Positions 8,366-17,096 of a stretch of DNA of 64,000 bases are shown in pieces. The stretch's first letter is position 1, and every line of letters begins with the position of its first letter. The notes under the pieces were generated by a model, which made no database searches, was not told the DNA's origin, and worked only from the letters and a program-made list of their open reading frames with translations. The DNA comes from JACVCJ01 sp052437175. GTDB lineage: Bacteria; Bacteroidota; Bacteroidia; CAIKAF01. Position numbers and translations under genes: made by a program. The stretch lies in contig JBQVOK010000001.1 of NCBI GenBank assembly GCA_052437175.1, forward strand, positions 372,001 to 436,000. The letters run 5' to 3'.

Positions 8366-10924
8366 ATGCCCTGTACAAAACTGCTCTACCTGAAACAGAT
8401 CCTTACCCTTACGGCCTTTACGCTTACCCTGCATGCCGCTGCGCAGGTAAAGACCCATATCTTCCGTTTTCATCCTTACTGGCTCAATCAGCCACAGGCG
8501 GTAAAAAACAACGAGGAACGCAAAAAAGAGATATTCCGCCAGATGTATACGCAGGCCCGCGCTTCGCAGGAGGCCCTGCTCTCGGCAATGGAACTTTATC
8601 CCGGGGTGTCTGCCATACGTCCGCTTACCGTAATAAACGCCGTACTGGCAGATTGCAGTCCGCAGACGGCCGCGCTGCTGTCCCAGGACTTCCCTTATGT
8701 GGATATCACAGACATCAGCGGATACCGGTATAAAATGCACGAGCCGGTGGGTATGCGCCCTGATGAAGGTGCCGCTTCGGAAAAGGCCACAGGTGCTGCG
8801 GAACCCGGCGTTCTTGCCATTGGTACCCGCGCCATCTGGCAGATGGGCTACACAGGAAAAGGTGTAAAAGTGCTGAGTTTCGATACAGGCGTATGGCCGG
8901 AACATCCTGCTCTGGGCGGACGTTTTATGGGGAATTTTTACCGCTATTCCCAGGCCTGGACCGGCTATTTTGCTGAAGAACCGCGCGATAAAAGCAGCAG
9001 TCACGGTACACATACGCTGGGTACCATGCTGGGCCTGCAGCCACAGAACGCCGATACGCTGGGGATCGCCTTCAAAGCCTATTTTATGTCTACGGACCCC
9101 ATTGTTTCGGACCTGGCCGACCTGCTGCCTTTTGCCACCATTATTGCCGCTTATGACTGGGCCCTGAACCCGGACAACGATACGTCCACCGTATCCGATA
9201 TGCCCGATGTGATCTGCAACAGCTGGGGCTGGGTAGATCCACCCGATGCCGCCCTTTGTACCGGTTTTGTGCTGGATATGCTCGAAAATATTGAAAATGC
9301 CGGTATCGCCAGTGAATTCTCGGCCGGTAATGAAGGCCCCGGTTCCACTACGGTGGGAGCTCCGGCATTTGTTACCTCGAACCTTGTAAACGCCTTTGCC
9401 GTAGGGGCCATCAACGGGAATACGCCTTCGTACCCGATCGCCTCTTTTTCGAGCCGTGGCCCGGGCGTATGCGGCGGTGCCGGCGGACTTGCCATTAAAC
9501 CCGAAGTAGTGGCACCCGGCGTAAACGTACGTTCCTGCATCGGTACCAACAGCTATGCTTTTTACGACGGTACCTCCATGGCCGGTCCGCACGTGGCGGG
9601 CGCGCTCATGCTGCTGCGTGAGGCTTTCCCGGCGGCTACCGCCAAAGAACTGAAGGAATCGCTCTATTTTACCGCGGTCGACCTCGGCACTCCCGGCGAA
9701 GACGATACCTACGGAATGGGCATCATACACCTGCCATCGGCCTTTGCGTACCTGCAGGGACTGGGTTACACGGCGGCCACACCGGCCGATCAGACCAGCG
9801 ACCTGGCCGTGGAACTGCTCAATTATCCCGGGAACTGGGCCTGCGACGCAACCTGGCAACCTGTATACGAATTTCACAACAGCGCAGCCGTACCGGTTTC
9901 TGCCTTCCGTTACAAAATTGTACACAACGATGTAGTGGTGGATTCAGGCACCGTAACCCAGACCATTGCTGCGGGGGCCGACTGGACCTTCAATACCGGC
10001 ACCACCATCACCTGGGCGCCCGGCCGCAACGAAGTATGGCTGCATGTGGAGAATCTCTCGTATACAGAACGCGATATCATCAATAACAATGCTAATTTCC
10101 GCACTACCTACCAGCCGGATGAAGCGCTGCCTTATTCCATGCCTTTTAATTCGGTACTGGGCGAGTGGGCCGACTGGGAGATCCGGAACCCCGATGGTCT
10201 GCGCACCTGGGAAATGCTGCCTTCGGACGGTATGCTGTACTGCGACAGCAGTGTGGTGATGCGTTTCCCGCTGTATGTGAACGGGGCCGGAGCTGCCAAA
10301 ATGGATTACCTGGTGAGTCCGCCGGTGTTTATCCCGAATACGGCCGATACCGTGTATGCTTCGTTCTGGGCGGCGTATCACCTGCGCCTTACCAACCAGA
10401 GAGATACCGTGCAGCTGCTGGCGGCCACGGACTGTAAACAGAATTTCAATACCGTACTTTTTACCGGGGATAAAAGCAACCTGACCACGTACACGGCCAC
10501 TACGCCGGTGCTGTTCATTCCCTCGCAGGAAGAACACTGGAAACGCCACCTGGTGCCCCTGCACGATACGCTGAAGGGCCGTACACTGTATTTTGCCTTC
10601 CGCACAAAGAACTACCAGGGCGGCAATTACTATATGAACAAGTTTGCCGTACATACGGGCAGCAATTACACGGGGTTGGAAACAAGCGCAGACGGTACCT
10701 TTGATGTATATCCGAACCCGGCTGCCGATGTGCTGAACGTGCGTGCCAACAGCCAGAGCTTTGATGAACTGCACCTGAGCGATATGCAGGGTAAAACCGT
10801 GTATATACTAAAAACCCCGGGTGCACAAACGGCACAGCTGCCTGTACATGCACTGGCGCCGGGTATGTACCTGTTAACGGTGAAACATAAACAGGGCCGG
10901 TCCGTATATAAAATAATACACTAA
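8366..10924 (+). CDS. Secreted subtilisin-like serine protease (S8) with type IX (type A) sorting domain
   Basis: 852 residues: signal peptide ending near LHAAAQ, a prodomain to about 145, then a peptidase S8 domain with the triad Asp in FDTGVWPEHPAL (~174), His in SSHGTHTLGTML (~213) and Ser in DGTSMAGPHVAGA (~398), plus the oxyanion Asn in SAGNEGPG. A ~300-residue beta-rich region follows, then the ~75-residue C-terminal domain starting DVYPNPAADVLNV, the type A signal for type IX secretion. The protein is therefore an extracellular or surface-anchored protease. Its stop overlaps the stop of the convergent waaA gene. Confidence 0.9.
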   Translation: MPCTKLLYLKQILTLTAFTLTLHAAAQVKTHIFRFHPYWLNQPQAVKNNEERKKEIFRQMYTQARASQEALLSAMELYPGVSAIRPLTVINAVLADCSPQTAALLSQDFPYVDITDISGYRYKMHEPVGMRPDEGAASEKATGAAEPGVLAIGTRAIWQMGYTGKGVKVLSFDTGVWPEHPALGGRFMGNFYRYSQAWTGYFAEEPRDKSSSHGTHTLGTMLGLQPQNADTLGIAFKAYFMSTDPIVSDLADLLPFATIIAAYDWALNPDNDTSTVSDMPDVICNSWGWVDPPDAALCTGFVLDMLENIENAGIASEFSAGNEGPGSTTVGAPAFVTSNLVNAFAVGAINGNTPSYPIASFSSRGPGVCGGAGGLAIKPEVVAPGVNVRSCIGTNSYAFYDGTSMAGPHVAGALMLLREAFPAATAKELKESLYFTAVDLGTPGEDDTYGMGIIHLPSAFAYLQGLGYTAATPADQTSDLAVELLNYPGNWACDATWQPVYEFHNSAAVPVSAFRYKIVHNDVVVDSGTVTQTIAAGADWTFNTGTTITWAPGRNEVWLHVENLSYTERDIINNNANFRTTYQPDEALPYSMPFNSVLGEWADWEIRNPDGLRTWEMLPSDGMLYCDSSVVMRFPLYVNGAGAAKMDYLVSPPVFIPNTADTVYASFWAAYHLRLTNQRDTVQLLAATDCKQNFNTVLFTGDKSNLTTYTATTPVLFIPSQEEHWKRHLVPLHDTLKGRTLYFAFRTKNYQGGNYYMNKFAVHTGSNYTGLETSADGTFDVYPNPAADVLNVRANSQSFDELHLSDMQGKTVYILKTPGAQTAQLPVHALAPGMYLLTVKHKQGRSVYKIIH

Positions 10925-12144
10925 CGGGTATTTTCCCAGATAAAACGGGTGGCCCCGGCGTGCGTTTCTACGTATTCGCGGGCCTGTTTGCCCATGTACC
11001 TGCGTTCTGCGGTATGCTGCAGCAATACCCGGATGCATTCTGCTATTTCGGCCTGGGTGGCAAACGCGGCCGCGCCTTTGCATTGACGCAGACTCAGGGC
11101 TTCATAGAATTTGGTATGCGCCGGGCCAAACAGCACCGGGTTCCCGAAAACGGCCGGTTCCATGGTATTGTGCACCGCTTTGCCGAAGCCGCCGCCTACG
11201 TACACAATGTCGCCATAGTAATAGGCCGCCGCCAGCTGTCCCATGGTATCGAGCACCAGCAGTTCGGAGCCGGCCAGTTCTGCGGAAGTGGCGCGGGTAT
11301 AACGTACGCCGTTAAAGCCCATATTATGGCAAAGCTTCTCTATAAAAGCCTCGTCCAGGTTATGCGGGGCCACCAGTATACGAACTTCGTCACGAACGGG
11401 GAGCAGGCCGCTTAGCACGGCTTCGTCCGCAGGCCACATACTGCCCAGGATCACCAGGGGCTTATCCCGTTTGAACTGCCGGATCTTTTCGTTCTCCTGC
11501 ACCTGGTCGCGGATCTCGATCACGCGGTCAAGGCGGGTATCGCCACAGACCTTTACCTGCTTAATGTCGTAACGTTCCAGCAGGCCCCGGCTTTTTTCAT
11601 CCTGTACAAAGATCATACGGAAGCCCTGCAGACATCTACAGAACCAGGCCCCGTAGGAGCGGAAGAATACCTGCTGCCGCCGGAAAAGTCCCGAGATAAG
11701 GTACAGCGGTATACCGCGTTCCTGTACGGCGTATAAGACATTGAACCAGAACTCGTATTTCACGAACCAGACCTCATCGGGCCGGAACAGGTCCAGGAAG
11801 GCCCGGGCGCGTGCCGCTGTGTCGTGGGGCAGGTAGCCCACCCAGTCGGCATGTGCATAGTTCTTGCGTACCTCATATCCCGAAGGCGAGAAAAAGGTCA
11901 GAATGATCTGTACTGAAGGTTCCTCTCGTTTATACAGCTCGATCAGGGGCCGGGCCTGTTCAAATTCGCCCAGGGACGCACAGTGGAACCAGACCGTTTT
12001 CCCTTTTTTTTCGAAGGAGGTCGGGTAGGCTTCTTTCTTACGTCCGGCCGTCCACAGTGCCGCTTTTTTTACAAAAGGCGAGGCCAGTTGCAGGGCGGCG
12101 GAATACGCCCGTACCGAACAGCTGTATAAAAAGGGGATCAGCAT
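10921..12144 (-). CDS. waaA: 3-deoxy-D-manno-octulosonic-acid (Kdo) transferase
   Basis: 407 residues with a short N-terminal membrane anchor and a GT30 glycosyltransferase fold. It transfers Kdo from CMP-Kdo to lipid IV-A at the inner membrane during LPS synthesis. Family markers visible: WFHCASLGEFEQARPLIE with the essential Glu, FFSPSGYE, FVKYEFWFNVL, and the C-terminal nucleotide-binding part VYVGGGFGKAVHNTMEPAVFG. Length matches the family. Its ATG overlaps the stop of the upstream AlkD-like gene within ATGCTGA, so the two are translationally coupled. Confidence 0.92.
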   Translation of the reverse strand: MLIPFLYSCSVRAYSAALQLASPFVKKAALWTAGRKKEAYPTSFEKKGKTVWFHCASLGEFEQARPLIELYKREEPSVQIILTFFSPSGYEVRKNYAHADWVGYLPHDTAARARAFLDLFRPDEVWFVKYEFWFNVLYAVQERGIPLYLISGLFRRQQVFFRSYGAWFCRCLQGFRMIFVQDEKSRGLLERYDIKQVKVCGDTRLDRVIEIRDQVQENEKIRQFKRDKPLVILGSMWPADEAVLSGLLPVRDEVRILVAPHNLDEAFIEKLCHNMGFNGVRYTRATSAELAGSELLVLDTMGQLAAAYYYGDIVYVGGGFGKAVHNTMEPAVFGNPVLFGPAHTKFYEALSLRQCKGAAAFATQAEIAECIRVLLQHTAERRYMGKQAREYVETHAGATRFIWENTR

Positions 12145-12839
12145 TTTACCGTCTTTTTCTTTTTGGTGTAACTGCCCCGGGCAATGGCTTTATCGATATA
12201 CGTAACCACATCGGGTACTTCGCAGCTTGTCTTGCCCAGGTTAACCTTCACTTCCCCGATGGCGGCGGCCGCTTTTTTACAGGCATCCGTAAACGCGGGA
12301 TCAGCGGCCCCGGCAGTGATCAGGAAATTATTCATGGAATAACGGGCCCGGTTGGGCGCCTGTTGCAGGGTGTTCTGCACCCGGCCGATCAGGCTGAGGT
12401 ACAGGTCTTTATCGATGGGCGTATTCAGCTGGGTGCGATAGGCGAGCGTGTACCAGCCGGCAGAAAGCAGCAGTTCAGCACCGGAATCGATCCATTCCAG
12501 CGCACATTCCTGTCCGGCCGTGCTTTCAGCGGCATTCCAGGCCACGCTGTAATCGCTGATCATGTGCCAGGATGCATGATCGGCCCAGTAATGCAGCTCG
12601 TTCCTGTCCATTTTTTTCGGATCGGCGATCAGTCCGGCATAGTACTGGGCGTCCGAAATGCCGCTGCGGTAAAGTTCCAGGGCCAGGGCATGGTCTTTGC
12701 CGGTCAGTTTCAGCAGCGTTTTCATATCGCCTATTTTTACACCCATCAGGGATTCGGGCGCGCCATGATTGCTGAGCACGCTTTTTATTGCAGCGCTGCT
12801 GTGGTCTTTCAGCCATTGCATTACTTCCGCTGTATTCAT
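12138..12839 (-). CDS. DNA alkylation repair protein (AlkD-like)
   Basis: 233 residues of an all-helical protein matching the HEAT-repeat DNA alkylation repair family (AlkC/AlkD type), which excises N3- and N7-alkylated purines without base flipping. Recognisable features are the N-terminal MGVKIGDMKTLLK segment, DHALALELYRSGISDAQYYA, the W-rich block HYWADHASWHMISDYSV and the basic C-terminal tail SYTKKKKTVKC. The assignment rests on the overall pattern rather than a single catalytic motif. The gene overlaps waaA by 7 bases; the link is probably only transcriptional. Confidence 0.75.
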   Translation of the reverse strand: MNTAEVMQWLKDHSSAAIKSVLSNHGAPESLMGVKIGDMKTLLKLTGKDHALALELYRSGISDAQYYAGLIADPKKMDRNELHYWADHASWHMISDYSVAWNAAESTAGQECALEWIDSGAELLLSAGWYTLAYRTQLNTPIDKDLYLSLIGRVQNTLQQAPNRARYSMNNFLITAGAADPAFTDACKKAAAAIGEVKVNLGKTSCEVPDVVTYIDKAIARGSYTKKKKTVKC

Positions 12840-12960
12840 AACCGGATCGTTTTAACTGCGAAGTTCCGATTTTATAGCTAATCAACCAATTTCCGCCCGA
12901 ATTATCAGCCGGCGTTCATAAATGGAGGCGGCGGGCGTCCGATCTCTGCAGAAATTTGAG

Positions 12961-12968
12961 TAGGTTTG
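12961..12968 (+). promoter_or_regulatory. -7 promoter box TAGGTTTG
   Basis: An exact match to the Bacteroidota -7 consensus TAnnTTTG lies 11 bases before the ATG at 12980. This argues that translation starts at 12980 and not at the upstream TTG at 12956, which precedes the box. Confidence 0.65.
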
Positions 12969-12979
12969 CACACAGCAAG

Positions 12980-14902
12980 ATGAAAGCAGCGATAATTGCC
13001 GGCGGAAAAGGCACCCGTTTACAGCATCAGTATACCGTACCCAAACCCCTGGTTCCGGTAGGGGGTAAACCTGTATTGCAATACCAGCTGGAACTGCTTT
13101 CCCGCTTCCAGATCACAGAAGTGGTATTGCTGCTGGGGCATGGTTCCGAACAGATCATGGATTTCTGTGGCGATGGTTCCCGCTGGGGCCTGCACATTGA
13201 ATATTCCATAGAACCGGAGCCGCTGGGCACGGCTGGAGCGGTACGTTATGCGGCGGAACATTTCAGCGATGATTTCCTGGTGATGCATGCCGATATGGCC
13301 ATCAATATGGACCTGCGCCGCTTTATCCGTTACCACCGCAACAACAAGGCCGAAGCCACCCTGGCGGTGCATCCGGCCGAGTTTCCTTCGGAAAGCGACC
13401 TGCTCGACTGTGACGAAAACGGCCGCATCACGGCCTTTTATCCCCGGCCGCACCGGAACGGAACCTGGTACCGGAACCTGGCCGCCGCATCGGTATACGT
13501 ATTGAGCCCGGCCATTGTACAAGCCATTCCGGAAGGCCCGCAGGACTTTATGCAGGATGTTTTCCCGGCCTTGTACCAAACACACACACTTTTTGCCTAC
13601 AATACGGTGGAGTATATCCGCGAGATGCCTACGCCCGCAAGGGTAGAGCAGGTGGCCCGCGACATGGAATCGGGCCGTTATAGCCTGGCTTCCTATGAAC
13701 ATCAGCAGAAAGCGATCTTCTTTGACCGCGACGGGGTGCTGAACCTGGACCCGGGATTTGTAAAGCATCCCGACGAGTTGCTGCTGTATCCCTTTACCGC
13801 AGAGGCCGTGCGCCTGGCCAACCGGAGCGTATATGCATCTGTGGTGGTCACGAACCAGAGCGGAATTGCCCGCAATATGTATACCGAGCAGGACCTGCGC
13901 CAGATCCATAATAAACTGGAATGGCTGCTGGGGCAGGAAGGTGCCCGCCTGGACGCTATTTACTATTGCCCGCATCACCCGGACCTGCTGCCGGAAGGCG
14001 GTAATCCGCAGTTCCGCCAGGTATGCGACTGCCGTAAACCCAAACCGGGTATGCTGCTGAAGGCGGCCCGCGCATTTTGCATAGACCTGCGTGAGTCCTG
14101 GATGATCGGCGATACCCACCGCGATATAGAAGCTGCCAAAGCCGCCGGTGTAACACCTGTAGGCGTACGTACCGGTCATTCGCTCTCGGATACCGACGAA
14201 AAACCCGATTTTTTCTTCGATAATGTGCTCGATGCGGTGGATTTTATCGTAAATAATCCCTGCGAAGAACTTTTCATCGAAATATACAGGCAGTACCTGC
14301 AACACCGGAACGAGCGGGGCGAGCGGCCCTTTATCATTGCCATAGGCGGCAACAGCGGTTCCGGCAAAAGTACGGTGGCGGCCTCACTGCGCAAGAAGTT
14401 CAATGATATCGAAGAAACCGCGCTTACCATACATCTCGATCACTGGATAAAACCCGCCCACCTGCGTAATGCGAATGAGAACGTATTTTCACGTTTCCGC
14501 CTCGACGATCTCGACGAAGATATGGAGGCCCTGCTGCAGGGCGAGATCATCAGTATTCCCAAATACGACATGCAGAGCCGGGCACATAAAGGGCATATAC
14601 TGTATGGCCTGGGTGCTTCGCGGATCGTGATCATCGAAGGTGTGCCCGCCCTGGCTTCGGCCGTATGCAACGCACATGCCCACCTGAAAATATTCTGCGA
14701 TGTACCCGAAGACCTGTACCGGCAGCGCTTTTTTGCCCGCTATATATGGAAAGGGCTCGATGAACAGATCATACAGCAGCTTTTCGAAGAACGCAAGAAC
14801 GACGAACGTCCTTTTATTGATCCCCTGCGTGCCAACGCAGATATTATATTTACACTAAATGCAGAAAATCATGACAGATTCCGGCGTAATAAGCAGGATT
14901 GA
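12980..14902 (+). CDS. Trifunctional fusion: sugar-phosphate nucleotidyltransferase, HAD-IIIA (GmhB-like) phosphatase, uridine-kinase-like domain
   Basis: 640 residues. Domain 1 (1-~225) is a nucleotidyltransferase: AAIIAGGKGTRL, VPKPLVPVGGKP, MHADMAINMD. Domain 2 (~240-410) is a HAD-IIIA phosphatase of the GmhB type: FFDRDGVLN, VVTNQSGIARNMYT, zinc ligands in YYCPHHPD and CDCRKPKPGM, and MIGDTHRDIEAAK. Domain 3 (~445-640) is a P-loop kinase with GGNSGSGKSTVA and LDHW, closest in pattern to uridine kinase/phosphoribulokinase. Domains 1 and 2 resemble the enzymes that make nucleotide-activated heptose; the role of the third is unclear. Nearby waaA and GT9 genes fit LPS or glycan synthesis. The 3' end overlaps dapD by up to 44 bases. 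Confidence 0.85.
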   Translation: MKAAIIAGGKGTRLQHQYTVPKPLVPVGGKPVLQYQLELLSRFQITEVVLLLGHGSEQIMDFCGDGSRWGLHIEYSIEPEPLGTAGAVRYAAEHFSDDFLVMHADMAINMDLRRFIRYHRNNKAEATLAVHPAEFPSESDLLDCDENGRITAFYPRPHRNGTWYRNLAAASVYVLSPAIVQAIPEGPQDFMQDVFPALYQTHTLFAYNTVEYIREMPTPARVEQVARDMESGRYSLASYEHQQKAIFFDRDGVLNLDPGFVKHPDELLLYPFTAEAVRLANRSVYASVVVTNQSGIARNMYTEQDLRQIHNKLEWLLGQEGARLDAIYYCPHHPDLLPEGGNPQFRQVCDCRKPKPGMLLKAARAFCIDLRESWMIGDTHRDIEAAKAAGVTPVGVRTGHSLSDTDEKPDFFFDNVLDAVDFIVNNPCEELFIEIYRQYLQHRNERGERPFIIAIGGNSGSGKSTVAASLRKKFNDIEETALTIHLDHWIKPAHLRNANENVFSRFRLDDLDEDMEALLQGEIISIPKYDMQSRAHKGHILYGLGASRIVIIEGVPALASAVCNAHAHLKIFCDVPEDLYRQRFFARYIWKGLDEQIIQQLFEERKNDERPFIDPLRANADIIFTLNAENHDRFRRNKQD

Positions 14903-15692
14903 GGCCGCATGGAACGACCGCAGCCTTTTACAGGAGAAAGATACACAGGTAGCCATACGCGACGTGGTGGAAGCCCTGGACAGAGGCAGCCTGCGCGTGG
15001 CCGAACCTTCGGCGAACGGCTGGAAAGTGAACGACTGGGTGAAAAAAGCCGTGATCCTGTACTTCCCGATACAGAAAATGCAGGTGATCGAAGTGGGACC
15101 CTTTGAGTTCCACGATAAAATGAAACTGAAAAAGAACTATGCCGAACTGGGTGTACGCGTGGTACCGCATGCCGTGGCCCGTTACGGGGCTTTTATCGCT
15201 TCGGGTACCATACTGATGCCGAGTTATGTGAACATCGGTGCCTATGTAGACAGCGGTACCATGGTGGATACCTGGGCAACCGTAGGTTCCTGCGCGCAGA
15301 TCGGTAAGAACGTACACCTGAGCGGCGGTGTGGGCATCGGCGGTGTGCTGGAGCCCGTGCAGGCGGCCCCGGTGATCATCGAGGATAACTGTTTCATCGG
15401 CTCGCGCTGCATTGTGGTAGAAGGTGCCCTGATTGAAAAAGAGGCCGTACTCGGCGCCAATGTGGTGATCACAGGTTCTACCAAAATTATCGACGTTACG
15501 GGGGCAGAACCGGTAGAATACAAAGGCCGGGTACCTGCACGCAGTGTGGTGATACCGGGTTCTTACACCAAAAAATTCCCTGCCGGCGAATACCAGGTGC
15601 CCTGCGCCCTGATCATCGGTCAGCGCAAGGAAAGTACCGATCTTAAAACCTCGCTCAACGACGCGCTCCGCGACCATAACGTAGCCGTATAA
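14859..15692 (+). CDS. dapD: 2,3,4,5-tetrahydropyridine-2,6-dicarboxylate N-succinyltransferase
   Basis: 277 residues of a left-handed beta-helix acyltransferase that succinylates tetrahydrodipicolinate in the diaminopimelate/lysine route. An N-terminal helical domain (IEAAWNDRSLL...) leads to PFEFHDKM, PSYVNIGAYVDSGTMVDTW, and hexapeptide repeats including IEDNCFIGSRCIVVEGA; all are typical of DapD and the length is normal. The first ATG at 14859 lies inside the upstream fusion gene; a second ATG at 14871 is equally plausible. The sequence TATATTTA just upstream could act as a promoter inside the preceding gene. The GT9 gene follows 2 bases after the stop. Confidence 0.93.
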   Translation: MQKIMTDSGVISRIEAAWNDRSLLQEKDTQVAIRDVVEALDRGSLRVAEPSANGWKVNDWVKKAVILYFPIQKMQVIEVGPFEFHDKMKLKKNYAELGVRVVPHAVARYGAFIASGTILMPSYVNIGAYVDSGTMVDTWATVGSCAQIGKNVHLSGGVGIGGVLEPVQAAPVIIEDNCFIGSRCIVVEGALIEKEAVLGANVVITGSTKIIDVTGAEPVEYKGRVPARSVVIPGSYTKKFPAGEYQVPCALIIGQRKESTDLKTSLNDALRDHNVAV

Positions 15693-15694
15693 AG

Positions 15695-16672
15695 GTGAAG
15701 ATACTCATTATCCAGACCTCGTTCCCCGGTGATGTGATCCTGGCAACGGCCCTGCCGGAAACACTCCGGCGCTGTTTCCCGGATGCTGAACTGCATTTCC
15801 TGGTGCGGAAAGGGAACGAATCGCTTTTGCAGGGACATCCCTTCCTGCATAAGGTGTGGATATGGGACAAGAAGCGCAGGTGGAGCAGTGCCCTGGAACT
15901 GGTACGGGCCTTCCGCCGCGAAAAGTTCGATCGCGTAGTGAACGTACAGCGCTTTTTTATGACCGGCCTCATGACCATACTCAGCGGCGCTCCCGACCGA
16001 CGTGGATTCGACAAAAATCCCCTGTCCTTTATGTATACGAAAAAAGTACCGCACCTGTTTCAGGAAGGTTTGCATGAAGTGCAGCGGAACCAGCTGCTGA
16101 TCGCCGATCTGTGCGGTACGGAGCCGGAAAGGCCCCGCCTGTATCCGCCCGCCCTGACCTTACCCACGGATAAGCCCTACATTGTACTGGCCCCGGCTTC
16201 GGTATGGTTCACCAAACAATGGCCCGAGGCTTACTGGAGCGAACTGGCCGACCGGCTGGACCCTGAACTGGACATTGTGCTCAGTGGCGGCCCGGCCGAC
16301 CGTGAACTCTGCGAACGCATTGAAAAAGCGGCAAAAAGGCCCCTGATCAATACCTGCGGAAAATACAACCTGCTGCAATCGGCAGGCATTATACAGGGTG
16401 CAAAGGCGATCGTGTGTAACGACAGCGCACCGGCCCACCTGGCCACGGCGGTGAATACGCCCACGGTACAGATCTATTGCAGTACCGATACCCGTTTTGG
16501 TTTTTCGGCCCTGGCCTCCCCCCACATTATACTCGAAACGCCGGAACCGCTTTCCTGCCGCCCCTGCACCACGCATGGCCGCGAAGCCTGTCCGCTGGGG
16601 CATTTCCTCTGCGGAAAAAATGTTACGCCGGCACTGGTGGCAAAGGCCCTTACGCAGCTTTTGCAGGCGTAG
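15695..16672 (+). CDS. Glycosyltransferase family 9 (ADP-heptose:LPS heptosyltransferase-like)
   Basis: 325 residues with the GT-B fold of heptosyltransferases. The N-terminus ILIIQTSFPGDVILATALPE is the family signature, and the donor-binding half contains LAPASVWFTKQWP and VCNDSAPAHLATAVNTPTV. It should add heptose or a related sugar to the LPS core at the cytoplasmic face of the inner membrane. Translation starts at a GTG two bases after dapD, so the gene is probably co-transcribed with dapD and the trifunctional fusion, whose heptose-type domains could supply its donor. It converges on arsC. Confidence 0.87.
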   Translation: MKILIIQTSFPGDVILATALPETLRRCFPDAELHFLVRKGNESLLQGHPFLHKVWIWDKKRRWSSALELVRAFRREKFDRVVNVQRFFMTGLMTILSGAPDRRGFDKNPLSFMYTKKVPHLFQEGLHEVQRNQLLIADLCGTEPERPRLYPPALTLPTDKPYIVLAPASVWFTKQWPEAYWSELADRLDPELDIVLSGGPADRELCERIEKAAKRPLINTCGKYNLLQSAGIIQGAKAIVCNDSAPAHLATAVNTPTVQIYCSTDTRFGFSALASPHIILETPEPLSCRPCTTHGREACPLGHFLCGKNVTPALVAKALTQLLQA

Positions 16673-16677
16673 CCGGT

Positions 16678-17031
16678 TTACAGCAGGGCGTCCAGCAATT
16701 CGGCAGGGCGGGCAATAAGCGCTTTATTTCCCTTAATGATCACGGGCCGCTCGATCAGCTGCGGATATTCGCTCATGGCCTGCAGCAGTTCTTCTTCAGC
16801 GGGAGCGCGATCGCCAAACAGTTCGCCGTAAATGCTTTCTTTTTTACGTACCCAGTCGGCTGCTTTCAGGCCCAGTTTTTTCAGCACGCTTTTCAGTTCG
16901 GCCGTGTCCGGTTTTTCCTGCATATAGCTGCGGACCTGGAAGGGTATGCCCTTTTCTTCGAGGCGTTTTATCGCTTCCCGGCTTTTGCCGCAGCGGTTAT
17001 TGTGCCATACGGTAATTTCTGTGGAACTCAT
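16678..17031 (-). CDS. ArsC/Spx-family thioredoxin-fold protein (arsenate reductase-like)
   Basis: 117 residues. The active-site motif is HNNRCGKSREAIKRLE, with the ArsC catalytic cysteine and the following Gly-Lys-Ser. ERPVIIKGNKALIARP supplies the conserved arginine and cis-Pro region. Enzymes of this glutaredoxin-dependent class reduce arsenate to arsenite, but many orphan members have other or unknown roles. No other arsenic gene is near. The start at 17031 is chosen because an exact TACCTTTG -7 box sits 6 bases upstream, which places the longer reading frame before the transcript start. Confidence 0.82.
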   Translation of the reverse strand: MSSTEITVWHNNRCGKSREAIKRLEEKGIPFQVRSYMQEKPDTAELKSVLKKLGLKAADWVRKKESIYGELFGDRAPAEEELLQAMSEYPQLIERPVIIKGNKALIARPAELLDALL

Positions 17032-17036
17032 ACCTG

Positions 17037-17044
17037 CAAAGGTA
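17037..17044 (-). promoter_or_regulatory. -7 promoter box TACCTTTG (minus strand)
   Basis: Exact TAnnTTTG match read on the minus strand, ending 5 bases before the ATG of the arsC-like gene; the transcript would be leaderless or nearly so. Confidence 0.6.
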
Positions 17045-17096
17045 AAAATATCGGCGCAGCTAAACATTTGATGCCCGCCGTTTGTTTTAACGGGAT

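Noticed and set aside
8360..9925. Minus-strand open frame of 521 codons over the subtilisin gene
   Set aside because: Antisense shadow of a gene with a complete catalytic triad; no protein-like pattern.
13019..14305. Minus-strand open frame of 428 codons over the trifunctional fusion
   Set aside because: Antisense shadow; the sense strand encodes three intact enzymes.
16678..17031. Arsenic resistance locus
   Set aside because: Only an ArsC/Spx-type protein is present; no arsB, acr3 or arsR nearby.
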